This document shows positions 1 to 8,769 of a stretch of 64,000 nt of DNA, one piece after another. Position 1 is the first letter of the stretch; the number at the start of each line of letters is the position of its first letter. Where the stretch lies: NCBI RefSeq assembly GCF_021353295.2, contig NZ_CP120635.1, forward strand, positions 3,055,501-3,119,500. The letters run 5' to 3'. Made by a program: the position numbers and the translations under genes. Source of the DNA: Pseudodesulfovibrio thermohalotolerans (GTDB lineage: Bacteria; Desulfobacterota; Desulfovibrionia; Desulfovibrionales; Desulfovibrionaceae). A model generated the notes under the pieces. The model was not told where the DNA came from. It saw only the letters and a list, made by a program, of their open reading frames with translations, and ran no database searches.

Positions 1-190
1 GGCCAAGACGCAGGGGGCGGGCCTGGGTCCAGGGCACCGGAAGCAAAGTCCTCTGCCGCTTTTGAACCCGCGGCAAGTTTATCCGGATGCTGCATCGCGG
101 CCGCCGCAGCCGCGGGAGCCGCCTTTGCCGCACCTGCCGCTCCGAAAATGCCGGAGTTGATCCCGATAACCCTACCTATGGCACGGGGTT
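1..190 (-). pseudogene. RHS C-terminal tail fragment (headless copy)
   Basis: Read on the minus strand, about 36-185 translates to a peptide (starting GRVIGINSGIFGAAG, ending DFASG) almost identical to residues near the C-terminus of the RHS protein at 432-1736. After DFASG the sequence diverges (ALDPGPPPASW versus YFDESPPPASW) and runs off the left edge. A TAA stop lies in frame about six codons upstream of the shared part, so this copy has no start or core of its own. It looks like a displaced RHS tip left by recombination, as is common at RHS loci. The direct match to the intact gene is what I see; the recombination history is inference. Confidence 0.75.
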
Positions 191-199
191 ATATGAGCT

Positions 200-228
200 A
201 ACCGCCCCACCAATCCGGCAGGGCGGTT
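200..228 (-). terminator. Inverted repeat after the small RHS-linked gene
   Basis: AACCGCCC and GGGCGGTT form an 8-bp stem with a 13-nt loop just downstream of the stop of the 232-435 gene. There is no good T-run, so terminator function is uncertain. Confidence 0.35.
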
Positions 229-231
229 GTA

Positions 232-435
232 TCATTTGTTATTTCCCTGGTTGCGGGACGGAGAACGAAGGAACCAGGACAGGACAGGAATTGCAATCCC
301 CCCGCTCAAGATAATGTATTCGACCCAGCCGTACACAGGAAACCCCTTAAAATAGGATTCACCCGAACTAAGACTGAGGATACTTGTTATTATCATTGCC
401 AGGCTGATTGCGATTTCCGCTGGCTTGATTCTCAT
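232..435 (-). CDS. Small two-TM protein coupled to RHS gene (possible immunity protein)
   Basis: 67 aa. Two hydrophobic segments, about residues 6-24 and 40-57, are separated by a short polar stretch, and the tail is basic and polar (SRNQGNNK). Its ATG overlaps the TGA of the upstream RHS gene (ATGA at 432-435), which suggests translational coupling. A purine-rich GGAAG lies a few bases upstream. Position directly behind an RHS tip is where an immunity protein would sit, and membrane-embedded immunity proteins are known for such systems, but I recognise no family. The RHS tip is alanine-rich and not a toxin I recognise, so the toxin-immunity reading is inference only. Confidence 0.55.
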   Translation of the reverse strand: MRIKPAEIAISLAMIITSILSLSSGESYFKGFPVYGWVEYIILSGGIAIPVLSWFLRSPSRNQGNNK

Positions 436-1736
436 TTTTTCTTCCTTCTTTTATATTCATTGCTTCCCTTACCGGCCAAGCCTCCTAAATAGCCCGGCCA
501 GGAAGCTGGCGGCGGGCTTTCGTCGAAGTAACCGGAAGCAAAGTCCGCTGCCGCTTTTGAACCCGCAGCAAGTTTATCCGGATGCTGCATCGCGGCCGCC
601 GCTGCCGCGGGAGCCGCCTTTGCCGCACCTGCCGCTCCGACAATGCCGGAATTGATCCCGATAACCTTGCCCATGGCATCATGGACGCCCTCGGTGGCCG
701 TGGGCTTGTCCTTGCCGTAATCCTTGTCGGTCTTCTTGCCGAACCAATCCGCGGCCTTGGCCGACAGATACGATCCGGTGGCGCTGATGGCGGTCGCACC
801 TGCCATGCCTGCCGCAAAGGGCAGGAGAAACGGCAGCAGCCCTGTCGGATCGTTGGCATTGACCGGATCATCAAGGCAGTACCCATACCAGTCCGGATCA
901 CCACCCCTGTCTCCGATGGGGTCGGGCGCGGTCCACCGGCCGGTGAACGGATCGTAATCCCGCCAGCCGAAGCGGACGAATCCCAGATCCCGGTCGTGCA
1001 GGCCGCCCGCAAAGCCGAGGGGTACGCGCAGGCCCGGATTGGTGTCCGCTATTATTCCGCCGAAGGGATCGTAGAGAACTTCCTTTATCACGTTGCCGTC
1101 CGCGTCGGCAACCACGCGCAGGGAGCCGACCTGGTCATAGCGCAGGGTGAATACGGCCCCGTCCTCGCGCCGCATGGCCGAGGGCAGTCGCTCGTCGTCA
1201 CCGTACCCGAACTCGTAGCCCATGCGCCCGTCGTGGAACGCGCCGAGCCGGATGAAGTCGAGCCATTGGTAGGCCTCGACGAGTTGGCCGTTGAAATACT
1301 TGGCGGCCCGCCGGCCCTGCTCGTCGTGGCGAAAGGTGTAAACACGATTTTGATTCTCCTCTTCCATCTTGAGCAGCCGGTAGTCTGGCGCGTACTCGTA
1401 CAGGTGGTACGTGCCGCCGTTCGACCAGATGGACCGGAACCCGTTTTCGTCGTGCGTGAACCCGTTATTTCCCGCGCTCATAAGCCGGTTGTCCAGGTTG
1501 TACCGGTAGTCGCGGTAGCTGGACCCCACGGTCGCCGGGAAGCAGTCCCGCTGGCGGCGGCCGTCCCGGTCGTAATAGCACTGGCAGATAAGCCGATTGT
1601 CCAGGTGCGCCTCGAAAAGCCTCCCGGCCTTGTCGTAGGCATACTTCCAGACTACAGGCCGACCGGCCACGATTTCGGTTTTCTCCACGATTCGACCGTT
1701 CCGGTCGTGCTTCAGCCTCATATCAAATACGCTCAT
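432..1736 (-). CDS. Short RHS-repeat core protein
   Basis: 434 aa from an ATG with a GGAGG seven bases upstream; the open frame continues 20 codons further but without a better site. YD-type repeats are visible (YDKAGRLFEA, YDRDGRRQRD, YDQVGSLRVVADADG), then the RHS-associated core (LYDPFGG, LGFAGGLHDRDLGFVRFGWR, DPFTGRWTAPDP, DDPVNANDPTGL). After the conserved NDPTGL comes a variable tail of about 130 residues rich in Ala and Gly and ending in KRRKKK. RHS proteins build a hollow shell around a C-terminal cargo, often a toxin; this one is far shorter than the usual 1000-plus residues and has no visible secretion N-terminus. The tail is duplicated at 1-190. The tail's activity is unknown. Confidence 0.85.
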   Translation of the reverse strand: MSVFDMRLKHDRNGRIVEKTEIVAGRPVVWKYAYDKAGRLFEAHLDNRLICQCYYDRDGRRQRDCFPATVGSSYRDYRYNLDNRLMSAGNNGFTHDENGFRSIWSNGGTYHLYEYAPDYRLLKMEEENQNRVYTFRHDEQGRRAAKYFNGQLVEAYQWLDFIRLGAFHDGRMGYEFGYGDDERLPSAMRREDGAVFTLRYDQVGSLRVVADADGNVIKEVLYDPFGGIIADTNPGLRVPLGFAGGLHDRDLGFVRFGWRDYDPFTGRWTAPDPIGDRGGDPDWYGYCLDDPVNANDPTGLLPFLLPFAAGMAGATAISATGSYLSAKAADWFGKKTDKDYGKDKPTATEGVHDAMGKVIGINSGIVGAAGAAKAAPAAAAAAMQHPDKLAAGSKAAADFASGYFDESPPPASWPGYLGGLAGKGSNEYKRRKKK

Positions 1737-1830
1737 AGGATATCCTCCGGGCCACTGAGCTGACGGCCCTGTTTTTATTTGCGGAGAGCGTACCATGGGT
1801 TTTTCGGCCCAAATGGGCGAAACACGGCGG

Positions 1831-1893
1831 TGTCGGTGGAATGCAGCCGAATGTCGGTCGAATGCATGGTACGGTCGGCGAAATACACCAAAA
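1831..1893. repeat. Three tandem 21-bp repeats
   Basis: Units begin at 1831 (TGTCGGTGGAATGCA), 1852 (TGTCGGTCGAATGCA) and 1873 (GGTCGGCGAAATACA), exactly 21 bp apart, with the last six bases of each unit variable. A 21-bp spacing is two helical turns, so these could be same-face protein sites. Confidence 0.6.
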
Positions 1894-2120
1894 AAACCGT
1901 ATCTTCCGCTTGACAGGTTTCACCAAAGGGGCTGGTGGGGCGAAATGGTTGGGAGCCCCCTTTCCGGCGAGGGGAAAGATTGTCTCGCGTTGTGCGCCAA
2001 TGGTTTCCGGTTTTGCCGATACCGATTTGCTCGGGGGCGTCCGAACAGTTGATGACAATCTTTGAATCCTTTGTTTGAGGCTTGCTGACAACACTTTCAG
2101 ATCCCTGGATCGGACAATGA

Positions 2121-2156
2121 AAAAACGGTTGTTTTTGATCAAAAACGACCGTTTTT
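2121..2156. repeat. 36-bp near-perfect palindrome centred on GATC
   Basis: Arms of 18 bp meet at a central GATC; the left half reads AAAAACGGTTGTTTTTGA. One position is a T/G pair, otherwise symmetric. It could be an operator or a bidirectional hairpin. No loop, so a DNA-binding site is more likely than an RNA terminator. Confidence 0.6.
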
Positions 2157-2625
2157 CGTAAAACGCATCCTTTTGGCCAGACATGAGCGGAATTGAATTC
2201 CCGGCTCGTTTTGATCAATCGGAACCGTTTTGTACAAATTAGGCCCAAAGGCATCCGATCTATTCAGGCTAGGCATGAGACACAAGGAAAGGTGGCCACT
2301 GAGAACGGCTGGGAAATGGTTGGGGCGGACTCAGAGATGTCTTTCGGTATATATTCCTCATCTGCTCCCGAGAGGCCGCCCCCGGATTGCCGGCTCCCTC
2401 CATGACATGGCTCATGACTTGCTGGCCGCTTTTCCGACTTCGGCCAACCCAACCAGCCAGATTCTTCCGGTGGCCACCTCCAGAGGTTTTCCTCCTTTTC
2501 AGTCCTTTTTGTTTTTTTCAAAAAAAAACATCCGCCCCCCTTCCGACATTTGACTTTCATTTCTCCGGCGGTGTCAAACTGGACTGTTGGCCGAGTTTTG
2601 ATGAGCAACCTCAACCGAAGGGGAA

Positions 2626-3555
2626 GTGGAAACTGAGGGAAGGGAAATATCCCAGGCGAGCCATGCCGGGTACGGCTACCTGCTAGCCCCCATCTTAAAG
2701 GAATGGGCGCACACCCTGCTCCATGATCTCGACGAAGACACCATTCGGGACTACCGCATCCGTGTCGCGGAACAGACCAAGGCGAAGCTGGTAGCCAGGG
2801 GCGAAGAAGGCAAGAACTGCAACGTCCTTGCGAACCGACGCCTGTTCGTCATCAAGCAGGTGTTCGCCCAGGCTGCAAAGCACGGCTTGATCGAAAAGGA
2901 CATTGCGTGGGACATCCTCTCTCTGTCGGAAAAGGACAGTGAACGGAAGAACGCCCAGAAGCCACTTGAAATTGAAGAACTGCTTGCGGCGGCCCGTCAG
3001 CGCAGGGCGAAACATTATCTGCCCCTGGCGATCCTCTTGGCGGTCGAGCACGGATGCAGCACCCAAGAAGTCCTCAGCCTCAAGTGTGCCGATGTGGACC
3101 TTGCGGAAAATCACATCACGTTCCACCGGACAAAAAACGGGGTGACCCGAACCCACCGGATCATGCCCCGTACCCGGAATGCGCTCATCGCTCGATTCGA
3201 ACATGTCGCACAATATCGGAAAAAGCGCGGCGTGAAAGTCAAGGGGGATTACGTGATCGGCAACATGGATGGCACCCCGTTCAAGTCGATCAGGACCGCA
3301 TGGGATGGACTGTGTAACGACCACGACTTCGACGACCTGCACTTCCATGACCACCGCCACACCTACTGCACCAATGCGCTTAAAGCGGGCTGTACGCTCA
3401 AGGAAACCAGCGTCATGATCGGCCACAAGACCCTGCGCATGACGGACCGCTACAGCCTCCTTGAAGGCGTGATGGACGATGGCCCGCAGGACCGTCTGGC
3501 CGCCCGCTACGCCATGGCCACAGAAAACGGCCCGTCGGAAGCGGCGGACACATAG
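2626..3555 (+). CDS. Tyrosine recombinase-like integrase, probably inactive
   Basis: 309 aa from a GTG behind AAGGGG. The C-terminal catalytic domain of phage-type integrases is clear: HDHRHTY (HxxR box), IGHKTLRMTDRY with the second His and the Tyr nucleophile, and a TKNGVTR beta-hairpin with the Lys. The first catalytic arginine, normally in a TGxRxxE context, appears replaced: the equivalent stretch is EHGCSTQEVLSL, with Ser where Arg is expected. The N-terminus is shorter than usual and lacks a clear arm-binding domain. The gene sits about 80 bp from tRNA-Ala, a common integration target, but I found no second copy of the tRNA end. Likely a remnant of an integrated element. Confidence 0.8.
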   Translation: METEGREISQASHAGYGYLLAPILKEWAHTLLHDLDEDTIRDYRIRVAEQTKAKLVARGEEGKNCNVLANRRLFVIKQVFAQAAKHGLIEKDIAWDILSLSEKDSERKNAQKPLEIEELLAAARQRRAKHYLPLAILLAVEHGCSTQEVLSLKCADVDLAENHITFHRTKNGVTRTHRIMPRTRNALIARFEHVAQYRKKRGVKVKGDYVIGNMDGTPFKSIRTAWDGLCNDHDFDDLHFHDHRHTYCTNALKAGCTLKETSVMIGHKTLRMTDRYSLLEGVMDDGPQDRLAARYAMATENGPSEAADT

Positions 3556-3592
3556 CGGACATATTCCTGAAATCCGCCATCAGGCACGAAAA

Positions 3593-3622
3593 AAGGACTT
3601 CAAGCAATCGCTTGAAGTCCTT
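3593..3622. terminator. Bidirectional terminator between integrase and tRNA-Ala
   Basis: AAGGACTTCAAGC, a 4-nt loop AATC and GCTTGAAGTCCTT form a perfect 13-bp stem with A-run before and T-rich bases after. It can serve the integrase gene and the convergent tRNA-Ala. Confidence 0.75.
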
Positions 3623-3632
3623 AACTTTCTAG

Positions 3633-3708
<76 letters not shown>

Positions 3709-3845
3709 ACGTCGTTGGGTGGAGGGGTATTTATCCAAGGGACGGGTGGATGTCAACCTGAAAAATTATGGAAATCTCTTGTTGATTGATTCGAGGGCGG
3801 TCTTGCAGTAAGAAATGAGGACTGTTGGAATCATTGGGAGAATCC

Positions 3846-4844
3846 ATGGGGCAGGTCCTCAAGAAAATATTCATCAAACTGTTGTGGGTATGCGTGGTCT
3901 TTTTGGGGATCACGATCATCAGTTTCTGGGTCATCCATCTGGCTCCGGGATCGCCCACGGATTTGCAGACCACGCTGAATCCCGAGGCGGGCGTGGAGGC
4001 GAGGTTGCAGCTCGAAAAGCTCTACGGCCTCGACCAACCTCTGCACGTGCAGTACGCGAACTGGCTCAAGCGGCTGGTCCATCTCGACTTCGGCCAGTCC
4101 ATGTCCGGCGACCACAGGCCCGTGTGGGACAAGATCCGTGAACGGCTGCCCCTCACCTTCGGCATGAACGTGGCCTCCATGATCCTGACCCTGCTGATCG
4201 CCGTGCCCATAGGCGTGGCCGCGGCATGGTGGCGGGGCGGCGCCTTCGACAAGATTTCCACGGTCATCGTCTTCATAGGATTCGCCATGCCCGGTTTCTG
4301 GCTGGCGCTCCTGCTCATGCTCTGGCTCGGCATCGCCTGGCCCGTGCTGCCCATCTCGGGACTGACCTCCATGGGCTTTGAATCCATGACCGCCCCGCAG
4401 CAGTGGTGGGACGTGACCAAGCATCTGATCCTGCCCATCTTCATTTATACGTCCGGCTCGTGGGCGGGCATGTCCCGGTTCATGCGCTCCTCCATGCTCG
4501 AAGTCCTGCGCCAGGATTACATCATGACCGCGCGGGCCAAGGGGCTGCCCAGCCGGGTCGTCCTGTTCAAGCACGCCCTGCGCAACGCGCTCATGCCGGT
4601 CATCACCATTCTCGGCCTGTCGGTCCCGGCCCTCATCGGCGGATCGGTCATCATCGAATCAATCTTCGCCCTGCCCGGCCTTGGCCAGCTCTTCTATCAG
4701 GCGGTCATGGCCCGCGACTACCCGCTGATAATGGGCAGTCTGGTATTCGGCGCGGTGCTGACCCTGGCGGGCAACCTTCTTGCCGACGTGGGCTACGGCC
4801 TGGCCGACCCGCGCATCCGCATAGGCAAGGGGGGAAGCCGATGA
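3846..4844 (+). CDS. ABC transporter permease, DppB/OppB type
   Basis: 332 aa from the ATG preceded by GGGAG at five bases; a TTG 21 bases upstream with GAGG is an alternative. An N-terminal membrane segment (IKLLWVCVVFLGITIISFWVI), the periplasmic loop LAPGSPTDLQTTLNPEAGVEARLQ and several further TM segments match the DppB family. The coupling loop MTARAKGLPSRVVLFKHALRNALMPV and the tail SIFALPGLGQLFYQAVMARDYPLIMG are typical. It forms the inner-membrane channel for di- or oligopeptides (or nickel, in relatives) with the DppC-like partner that overlaps it by ATGA. The ATPase and binding protein genes are not next to it here, so the substrate is not known. Confidence 0.9.
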   Translation: MGQVLKKIFIKLLWVCVVFLGITIISFWVIHLAPGSPTDLQTTLNPEAGVEARLQLEKLYGLDQPLHVQYANWLKRLVHLDFGQSMSGDHRPVWDKIRERLPLTFGMNVASMILTLLIAVPIGVAAAWWRGGAFDKISTVIVFIGFAMPGFWLALLLMLWLGIAWPVLPISGLTSMGFESMTAPQQWWDVTKHLILPIFIYTSGSWAGMSRFMRSSMLEVLRQDYIMTARAKGLPSRVVLFKHALRNALMPVITILGLSVPALIGGSVIIESIFALPGLGQLFYQAVMARDYPLIMGSLVFGAVLTLAGNLLADVGYGLADPRIRIGKGGSR

Positions 4845-5683
4845 AACGCCGTCCGCTCAAACGCGTCCCGCCGTGGGCGCGGCACGCCCTGCTCCTGATC
4901 GGCGCGCTCATCGTCGGCGTCATGTCCGTGGGGGCTGTCTTCGCCCCGTTCATCGCACCCTACGATCCGAATTTCATCAACGTGGACGCCCTGCTTCTGC
5001 CGCCGAGCGGCACCCACCTCATGGGCACGGACGCCCTGGGCCGCGATGTGTTTTCGCGCATCCTCTACGGCGGGCGCGTGTCCCTATGGGTCGGATTCGT
5101 GGCCGTGGGCCTCGCCACCTCCATCGGCCTGGTCCTGGGACTCGTCGCGGGCTACTTCGGCCGCGTGGTGGACGAAATCATCATGCGCGGCGTGGATGTC
5201 ATGCTCTGCTTCCCGTCCTTCTTTCTCATCCTGGCGGTCATCGCCTTCCTGGAGCCGAGCCTGACCAACATCATGATCGTCATCGGGCTGACCGGCTGGA
5301 TGGGCGTGGCGCGACTGGTGCGGGCCGAGACCCTGTCCATCCGCGAGCGGGACTACGTCCTGGCCGCCCGGGCCGCCGGAGCCGGACCAACGCGGATCAT
5401 CTTCCGCCACATCATGCCCAACGCCCTGGCGCCCGTACTCGTGTCCGCCACCCTGGGCGTGGCCGGAGCCATCCTGACGGAATCCTCGCTTTCCTTCCTG
5501 GGCCTGGGCGTCCAGCCGCCGGACGCCTCCTGGGGCAACATCCTGATGGAAGGCAAGGAAGTGCTGGGCATCGCGTGGTGGCTTTCCGTTTTCCCGGGCC
5601 TGGCCATCCTGCTGACCGTCCTCGGCTACAACCTGCTCGGCGAATCCCTGCGCGACCTCCTGGACCCGCGTCTCAAGCAATGA
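4841..5683 (+). CDS. ABC transporter permease, DppC/OppC type
   Basis: 280 aa; ATG overlaps the stop of the DppB-like gene. N-terminal TM segment, then the family signature FAPFIAPYDPN and HLMGTDALGRDVFSRILYG, five to six membrane spans, and the coupling loop VLAARAAGAGPTRIIFRHIMPN. C-terminal LSFLGLGVQPPDASWGNILMEG is diagnostic of DppC. It pairs with the preceding permease in the inner membrane. The next gene (a GNAT) overlaps its stop, so the three are probably one transcript, though the GNAT is not known to take part in transport. Confidence 0.92.
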   Translation: MKRRPLKRVPPWARHALLLIGALIVGVMSVGAVFAPFIAPYDPNFINVDALLLPPSGTHLMGTDALGRDVFSRILYGGRVSLWVGFVAVGLATSIGLVLGLVAGYFGRVVDEIIMRGVDVMLCFPSFFLILAVIAFLEPSLTNIMIVIGLTGWMGVARLVRAETLSIRERDYVLAARAAGAGPTRIIFRHIMPNALAPVLVSATLGVAGAILTESSLSFLGLGVQPPDASWGNILMEGKEVLGIAWWLSVFPGLAILLTVLGYNLLGESLRDLLDPRLKQ

Positions 5684-6153
5684 TCCGCATCCGCCCCGCC
5701 ACGCACGCCGACGAAGGACTCGTCGAAGAGATCATCCGCGCCTCCATGCTGGCGAGCTACGCCCATTTTCTGCCGGCCCCCCTCTTTCAAACGATCCTCG
5801 ACCAGGACCGGCCGGGCCGGGTGGCTCGGGACGACGCCCCGCGCTTCAGCGTGGCCGAGGCGGACGGCGTGGCTGCGGGGATCATGCTCCTCAAGGACAA
5901 CTACGTGGACCACCTGTGGGTAAGGCCTGAATTCATGGGGATGGGCATCGGCTCCGTCCTGCTCGAACATGCGGAGGAACGCGCGGGCCATGCCGGATTC
6001 GACCGATTGATCCTGGATTGCTTCGAAAAGAATGAAAAAGCCCTGGCGTTCTACCGAACCAGAGGTTTCACAGTGGAGCGGATCAGCGATGCCTCCGAGT
6101 ACCTGCCCGGCGAAAACGCCTGCCGACTGTCCAAGCCCCTCGTTTCGGCCTAA
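5680..6153 (+). CDS. GNAT-family N-acetyltransferase
   Basis: 157 aa, start overlapping the DppC-like stop (ATGA). The GNAT fold is visible: N-terminal MIRIRPATHADEGLVEEII, the acetyl-CoA loop WVRPEFMGMGIGSVLLEHAEE (motif A, here GMGIGS) and the C-terminal NEKALAFYRTRGF. Such enzymes move an acetyl group from acetyl-CoA to an amine; the substrate cannot be told from sequence. Cytoplasmic, no signal. Co-transcription with a peptide-type transporter might point to an amino-acid or peptide substrate, which is inference. Confidence 0.85.
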   Translation: MIRIRPATHADEGLVEEIIRASMLASYAHFLPAPLFQTILDQDRPGRVARDDAPRFSVAEADGVAAGIMLLKDNYVDHLWVRPEFMGMGIGSVLLEHAEERAGHAGFDRLILDCFEKNEKALAFYRTRGFTVERISDASEYLPGENACRLSKPLVSA

Positions 6154-6406
6154 CCGCCACAGCCATCGCCGACCGGGCGTAGGTTCCCCTTTTCCGCCGC
6201 GCTGCTCTGGTGTATAACGGCACTCGTTATCCTGTTTGCCCGGACAAGCCCGCTCGCCCGGCAACCTTGCTGCATTGCGTACTGACTACGAACCAACCGA
6301 CCGCCCCTTTCCTCCTGTGAAGCGGCCATGACAAACGCGGAAAGGGATGGAGGTCGGGGGAAGAGCGCACCTTTTCCGCCACTTCCCCGGCCGCCGGAGG
6401 CATCAC

Positions 6407-8020
6407 ATGCTCGAACTGCTGCGCATCCGAAATCTGGCGCTCATTGAGGACGCCGAACTGGAGTTCTCGCCCGGCCTGAACACCCTGACCGGCGAAACCG
6501 GCGCAGGCAAATCCTTCATCCTGCGGGCCGTGGACTTCCTCATGGGCGAACGCATGGACAAGAAGCTTGTCCGCCCCGGCGCGAACAAGGCCACGGTCGA
6601 GGCGCTCTTCGTCCTGCCCGACGGCGAAACCGTGATCCGACGCGAGCTCTCCGCCGAGACCGGACGCAGCAGGGTGTACGTCAACGACGTCCTGTCCTCC
6701 CAGCCAACCATCCGCGACATGGGCGCGCGGCTGGTCATCCACACCTCGCAGCACGGCCAGCAGAAGCTCCTCTCCCCGGCCTTCCAATCCGAAATTCTCG
6801 ACTCGTTCCTGCCGGACCAGTCCCTCCCGGCCGAGAAAAACGACCGCCTCGCCGCGCTCAACGACGTGCTCGAACGCAAGAAACGGCTCTCCGAGAAATT
6901 CAAGGATTTGCAAAAACAGCGGGACTTCCTGGAATACCAAAGGAAGGAGATCGACAACGTTGACCCGCAGCCGGATGAGGAAAACGAGCTTGAAGCGCGC
7001 AAGAAAATCCTCAAGGACCGCGAGCAGGCGGGCGAATGCCTGCAAAACGCCCTGAACGTCCTGCACGGCGAGATCGGGCTGCTCGACGCCATGACCCTGC
7101 TCAACCGCGAGATGGAGATCATCGCCCGGCTCTTCCCCGGTTTCGACGAGGACCGCGAAGCCATCGAGGAACTCCGGATGCGGCTGCACGACCTGGACTC
7201 CCGGCTACGGCGCGGCCCCAAGGATTTCGACGATGACGACCCCATGTCCCTGGACGACATCGAGGCCCGCCTTTTCGAGTTGGCCAAGCTCAAGCGGAAA
7301 CTCAGGCGCGGCCTGGATGAGATCGTTGACATGAAGACTGAAATCGACGATAGCCTCTCCTTCCTGGACGCCTGCGCCCTGGACATGAAGAACCTGGGCC
7401 GCGAGGAAAGCGAGGCCGCCGCCGCGCTCAAGGAGACCCTGGCCAAACTCAACCGCGCCCGAAAGAAGGCCGCCGGAGAGCTGGCCATCCGCATCGTGGA
7501 CGAGCTGACCGACCTCGGTTTCTCCGAGCACGTCAAGGTCCACTTCGATTTCGACGCCCGCGAGCTCTACCCCGGCTGCGACGACATGCGCGGACGCCTC
7601 ATGTGGGTGCCCAACCCCGGCCAGCCCGCCCAGCCCCTGGACAAGATAGCCTCGGGCGGCGAGCTCTCCCGGTTCCTGCTGGCGCTCGTGACCATGCGCG
7701 GCCAAGACGGCAGGGAAGCGGACGCCGCCCCTTCGCTCATCTTCGACGAAGTGGACGCGGGCATCGGCGGGCTCACGCTCAACTCGGTGGGCAACAAGCT
7801 GCGGGCACTGGCCGACCGCCAGCAGATGCTGCTCATCACCCACTGGCCGCAGCTCGCCCGTATGGCCGACCGGCACTTCCTTATCAAGAAGGAAGTCGTC
7901 GACAACGCCACCTACACCCGTTGCGAACGGCTTGAGGGCGGCGAAATCAAATGCGAGCTGGCCCGCATGGCCGGCGGCGGCGAGCAGGGCGCGGCCCTGG
8001 CAGAAAAACTGTGCAGGTAG
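6407..8020 (+). CDS. recN: DNA repair protein RecN
   Basis: 537 aa, close to the usual 550. ATG with GGAGG six bases upstream; an open frame reaches 60 bp further without a better start. SMC-like layout: MLELLRIRNLALIEDAELEF, Walker A GETGAGKS near residues 30-37, long coiled-coil middle (LERKKRLSEKFKDLQKQRDF and later EEN/ELEARKK stretches), then signature SGGELSRFLLAL, Walker B LIFDEVDAGIGG and the D-/H-loop LLITHWPQLARMADRHF. RecN acts at double-strand breaks with RecA. A 250-bp non-coding stretch precedes it; I see no clear LexA box. The MarC-like gene follows 70 bp later. Confidence 0.95.
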   Translation: MLELLRIRNLALIEDAELEFSPGLNTLTGETGAGKSFILRAVDFLMGERMDKKLVRPGANKATVEALFVLPDGETVIRRELSAETGRSRVYVNDVLSSQPTIRDMGARLVIHTSQHGQQKLLSPAFQSEILDSFLPDQSLPAEKNDRLAALNDVLERKKRLSEKFKDLQKQRDFLEYQRKEIDNVDPQPDEENELEARKKILKDREQAGECLQNALNVLHGEIGLLDAMTLLNREMEIIARLFPGFDEDREAIEELRMRLHDLDSRLRRGPKDFDDDDPMSLDDIEARLFELAKLKRKLRRGLDEIVDMKTEIDDSLSFLDACALDMKNLGREESEAAAALKETLAKLNRARKKAAGELAIRIVDELTDLGFSEHVKVHFDFDARELYPGCDDMRGRLMWVPNPGQPAQPLDKIASGGELSRFLLALVTMRGQDGREADAAPSLIFDEVDAGIGGLTLNSVGNKLRALADRQQMLLITHWPQLARMADRHFLIKKEVVDNATYTRCERLEGGEIKCELARMAGGGEQGAALAEKLCR

Positions 8021-8091
8021 AGGGGGTCCCGTACCCCCCATCCCCTCTTCCTCCTGAAACTTTTTAGTACGCGCAACGCGCGGGGTATGTT

Positions 8092-8682
8092 GTGAACCTG
8101 TTTATCTCCCTGTATATCAAGCTCTTTTTTCTCCTGACTCCATTTTTCGTGCTCTCCGTGTTTCTGTCCATGACCGAAGGCATGGAAAAAAAGGAGCAGC
8201 GCAAGCTGGCCGTGCGGACAATCTCGGCGGTACTGGTCATCGCGCTGACCCTCTATTTCGCGGGCAACCCGATCTTCTCCACCCTGGGCATCACCCTGGA
8301 CGGCTTCCGGGTGGGAGCCGGGGCGCTGCTGTTCCTGTCCGCCGTGTCCCTGGTCTCCGGCAAACGCCAGCGGCCCGAGACGGACGACGACTCGGACGTG
8401 GCCGTCGTACCGCTGGCCATTCCCATCACCGTGGGACCGGCCTCCATCGGTACCCTGCTCATTCTCGGCGCGGAACTGTCCACCACCCAGCATAAGCTCA
8501 TCGGCGCGGCGGCCCTGATCTGCGCCTGCCTGTCCGTGGGCCTGCTCCTGATAACCGCCTCCACGGCCATGCGCGTCATCGGCAAAATGGGAATCAACGT
8601 GCTGACCAAGATCACCGGGCTGGTTCTCTCGGCCATGGCCGCCCAGATCATCTTCGCGGGCGTGCGCAACTTCCTGTCCTGA
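8092..8682 (+). CDS. MarC-family (UPF0056) inner-membrane protein
   Basis: 196 aa from a GTG. Six hydrophobic spans are readable, including the first (IKLFFLLTPFFVLSVFLSMT), and family motifs: the TPFF...F.S.T stretch after the first span and the second-half repeat VVPLAIPITVGPASIGTLL. Relatives were once linked to multiple antibiotic resistance but the function is not established. Located between recN and an acyl-ACP thioesterase, without overlap, so no operon inference is strong. A short GC hairpin (GGGGG-loop-CCCCC near 8022-8040) lies before it. Confidence 0.85.
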   Translation: MNLFISLYIKLFFLLTPFFVLSVFLSMTEGMEKKEQRKLAVRTISAVLVIALTLYFAGNPIFSTLGITLDGFRVGAGALLFLSAVSLVSGKRQRPETDDDSDVAVVPLAIPITVGPASIGTLLILGAELSTTQHKLIGAAALICACLSVGLLLITASTAMRVIGKMGINVLTKITGLVLSAMAAQIIFAGVRNFLS

Positions 8683-8769
8683 TTTCTTCCGGCAACGGGG
8701 CCGCCTGAACACGCTCGGTGTCGGCCCCCTCTTTACACAAGACCGGATCTGCCCTAGGAATTGGTTGCC

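Larger units (their letters stand above)
1737..2625. other. Gene-poor region between RHS locus and integrase
   Basis: About 890 bp in which I support no gene. Several frames stay open by chance but lack family features or ribosome sites. It holds a set of 21-bp period repeats (1831-1893), a 36-bp palindrome (2121-2156), a related half-site near 2200-2232 (TTTTGATCA and TTTTGTACA) and an A/T-run inverted repeat near 2505-2530. Confidence 0.6.

Noticed and set aside
582-1763. 393-codon open frame on the plus strand
   Set aside because: Antisense to the RHS gene; composition follows the RHS codons and no domain or ribosome site is seen.
1775-2254. 159-codon frame on the minus strand
   Set aside because: Runs through palindromes and repeats, no ribosome site, no recognisable protein features.
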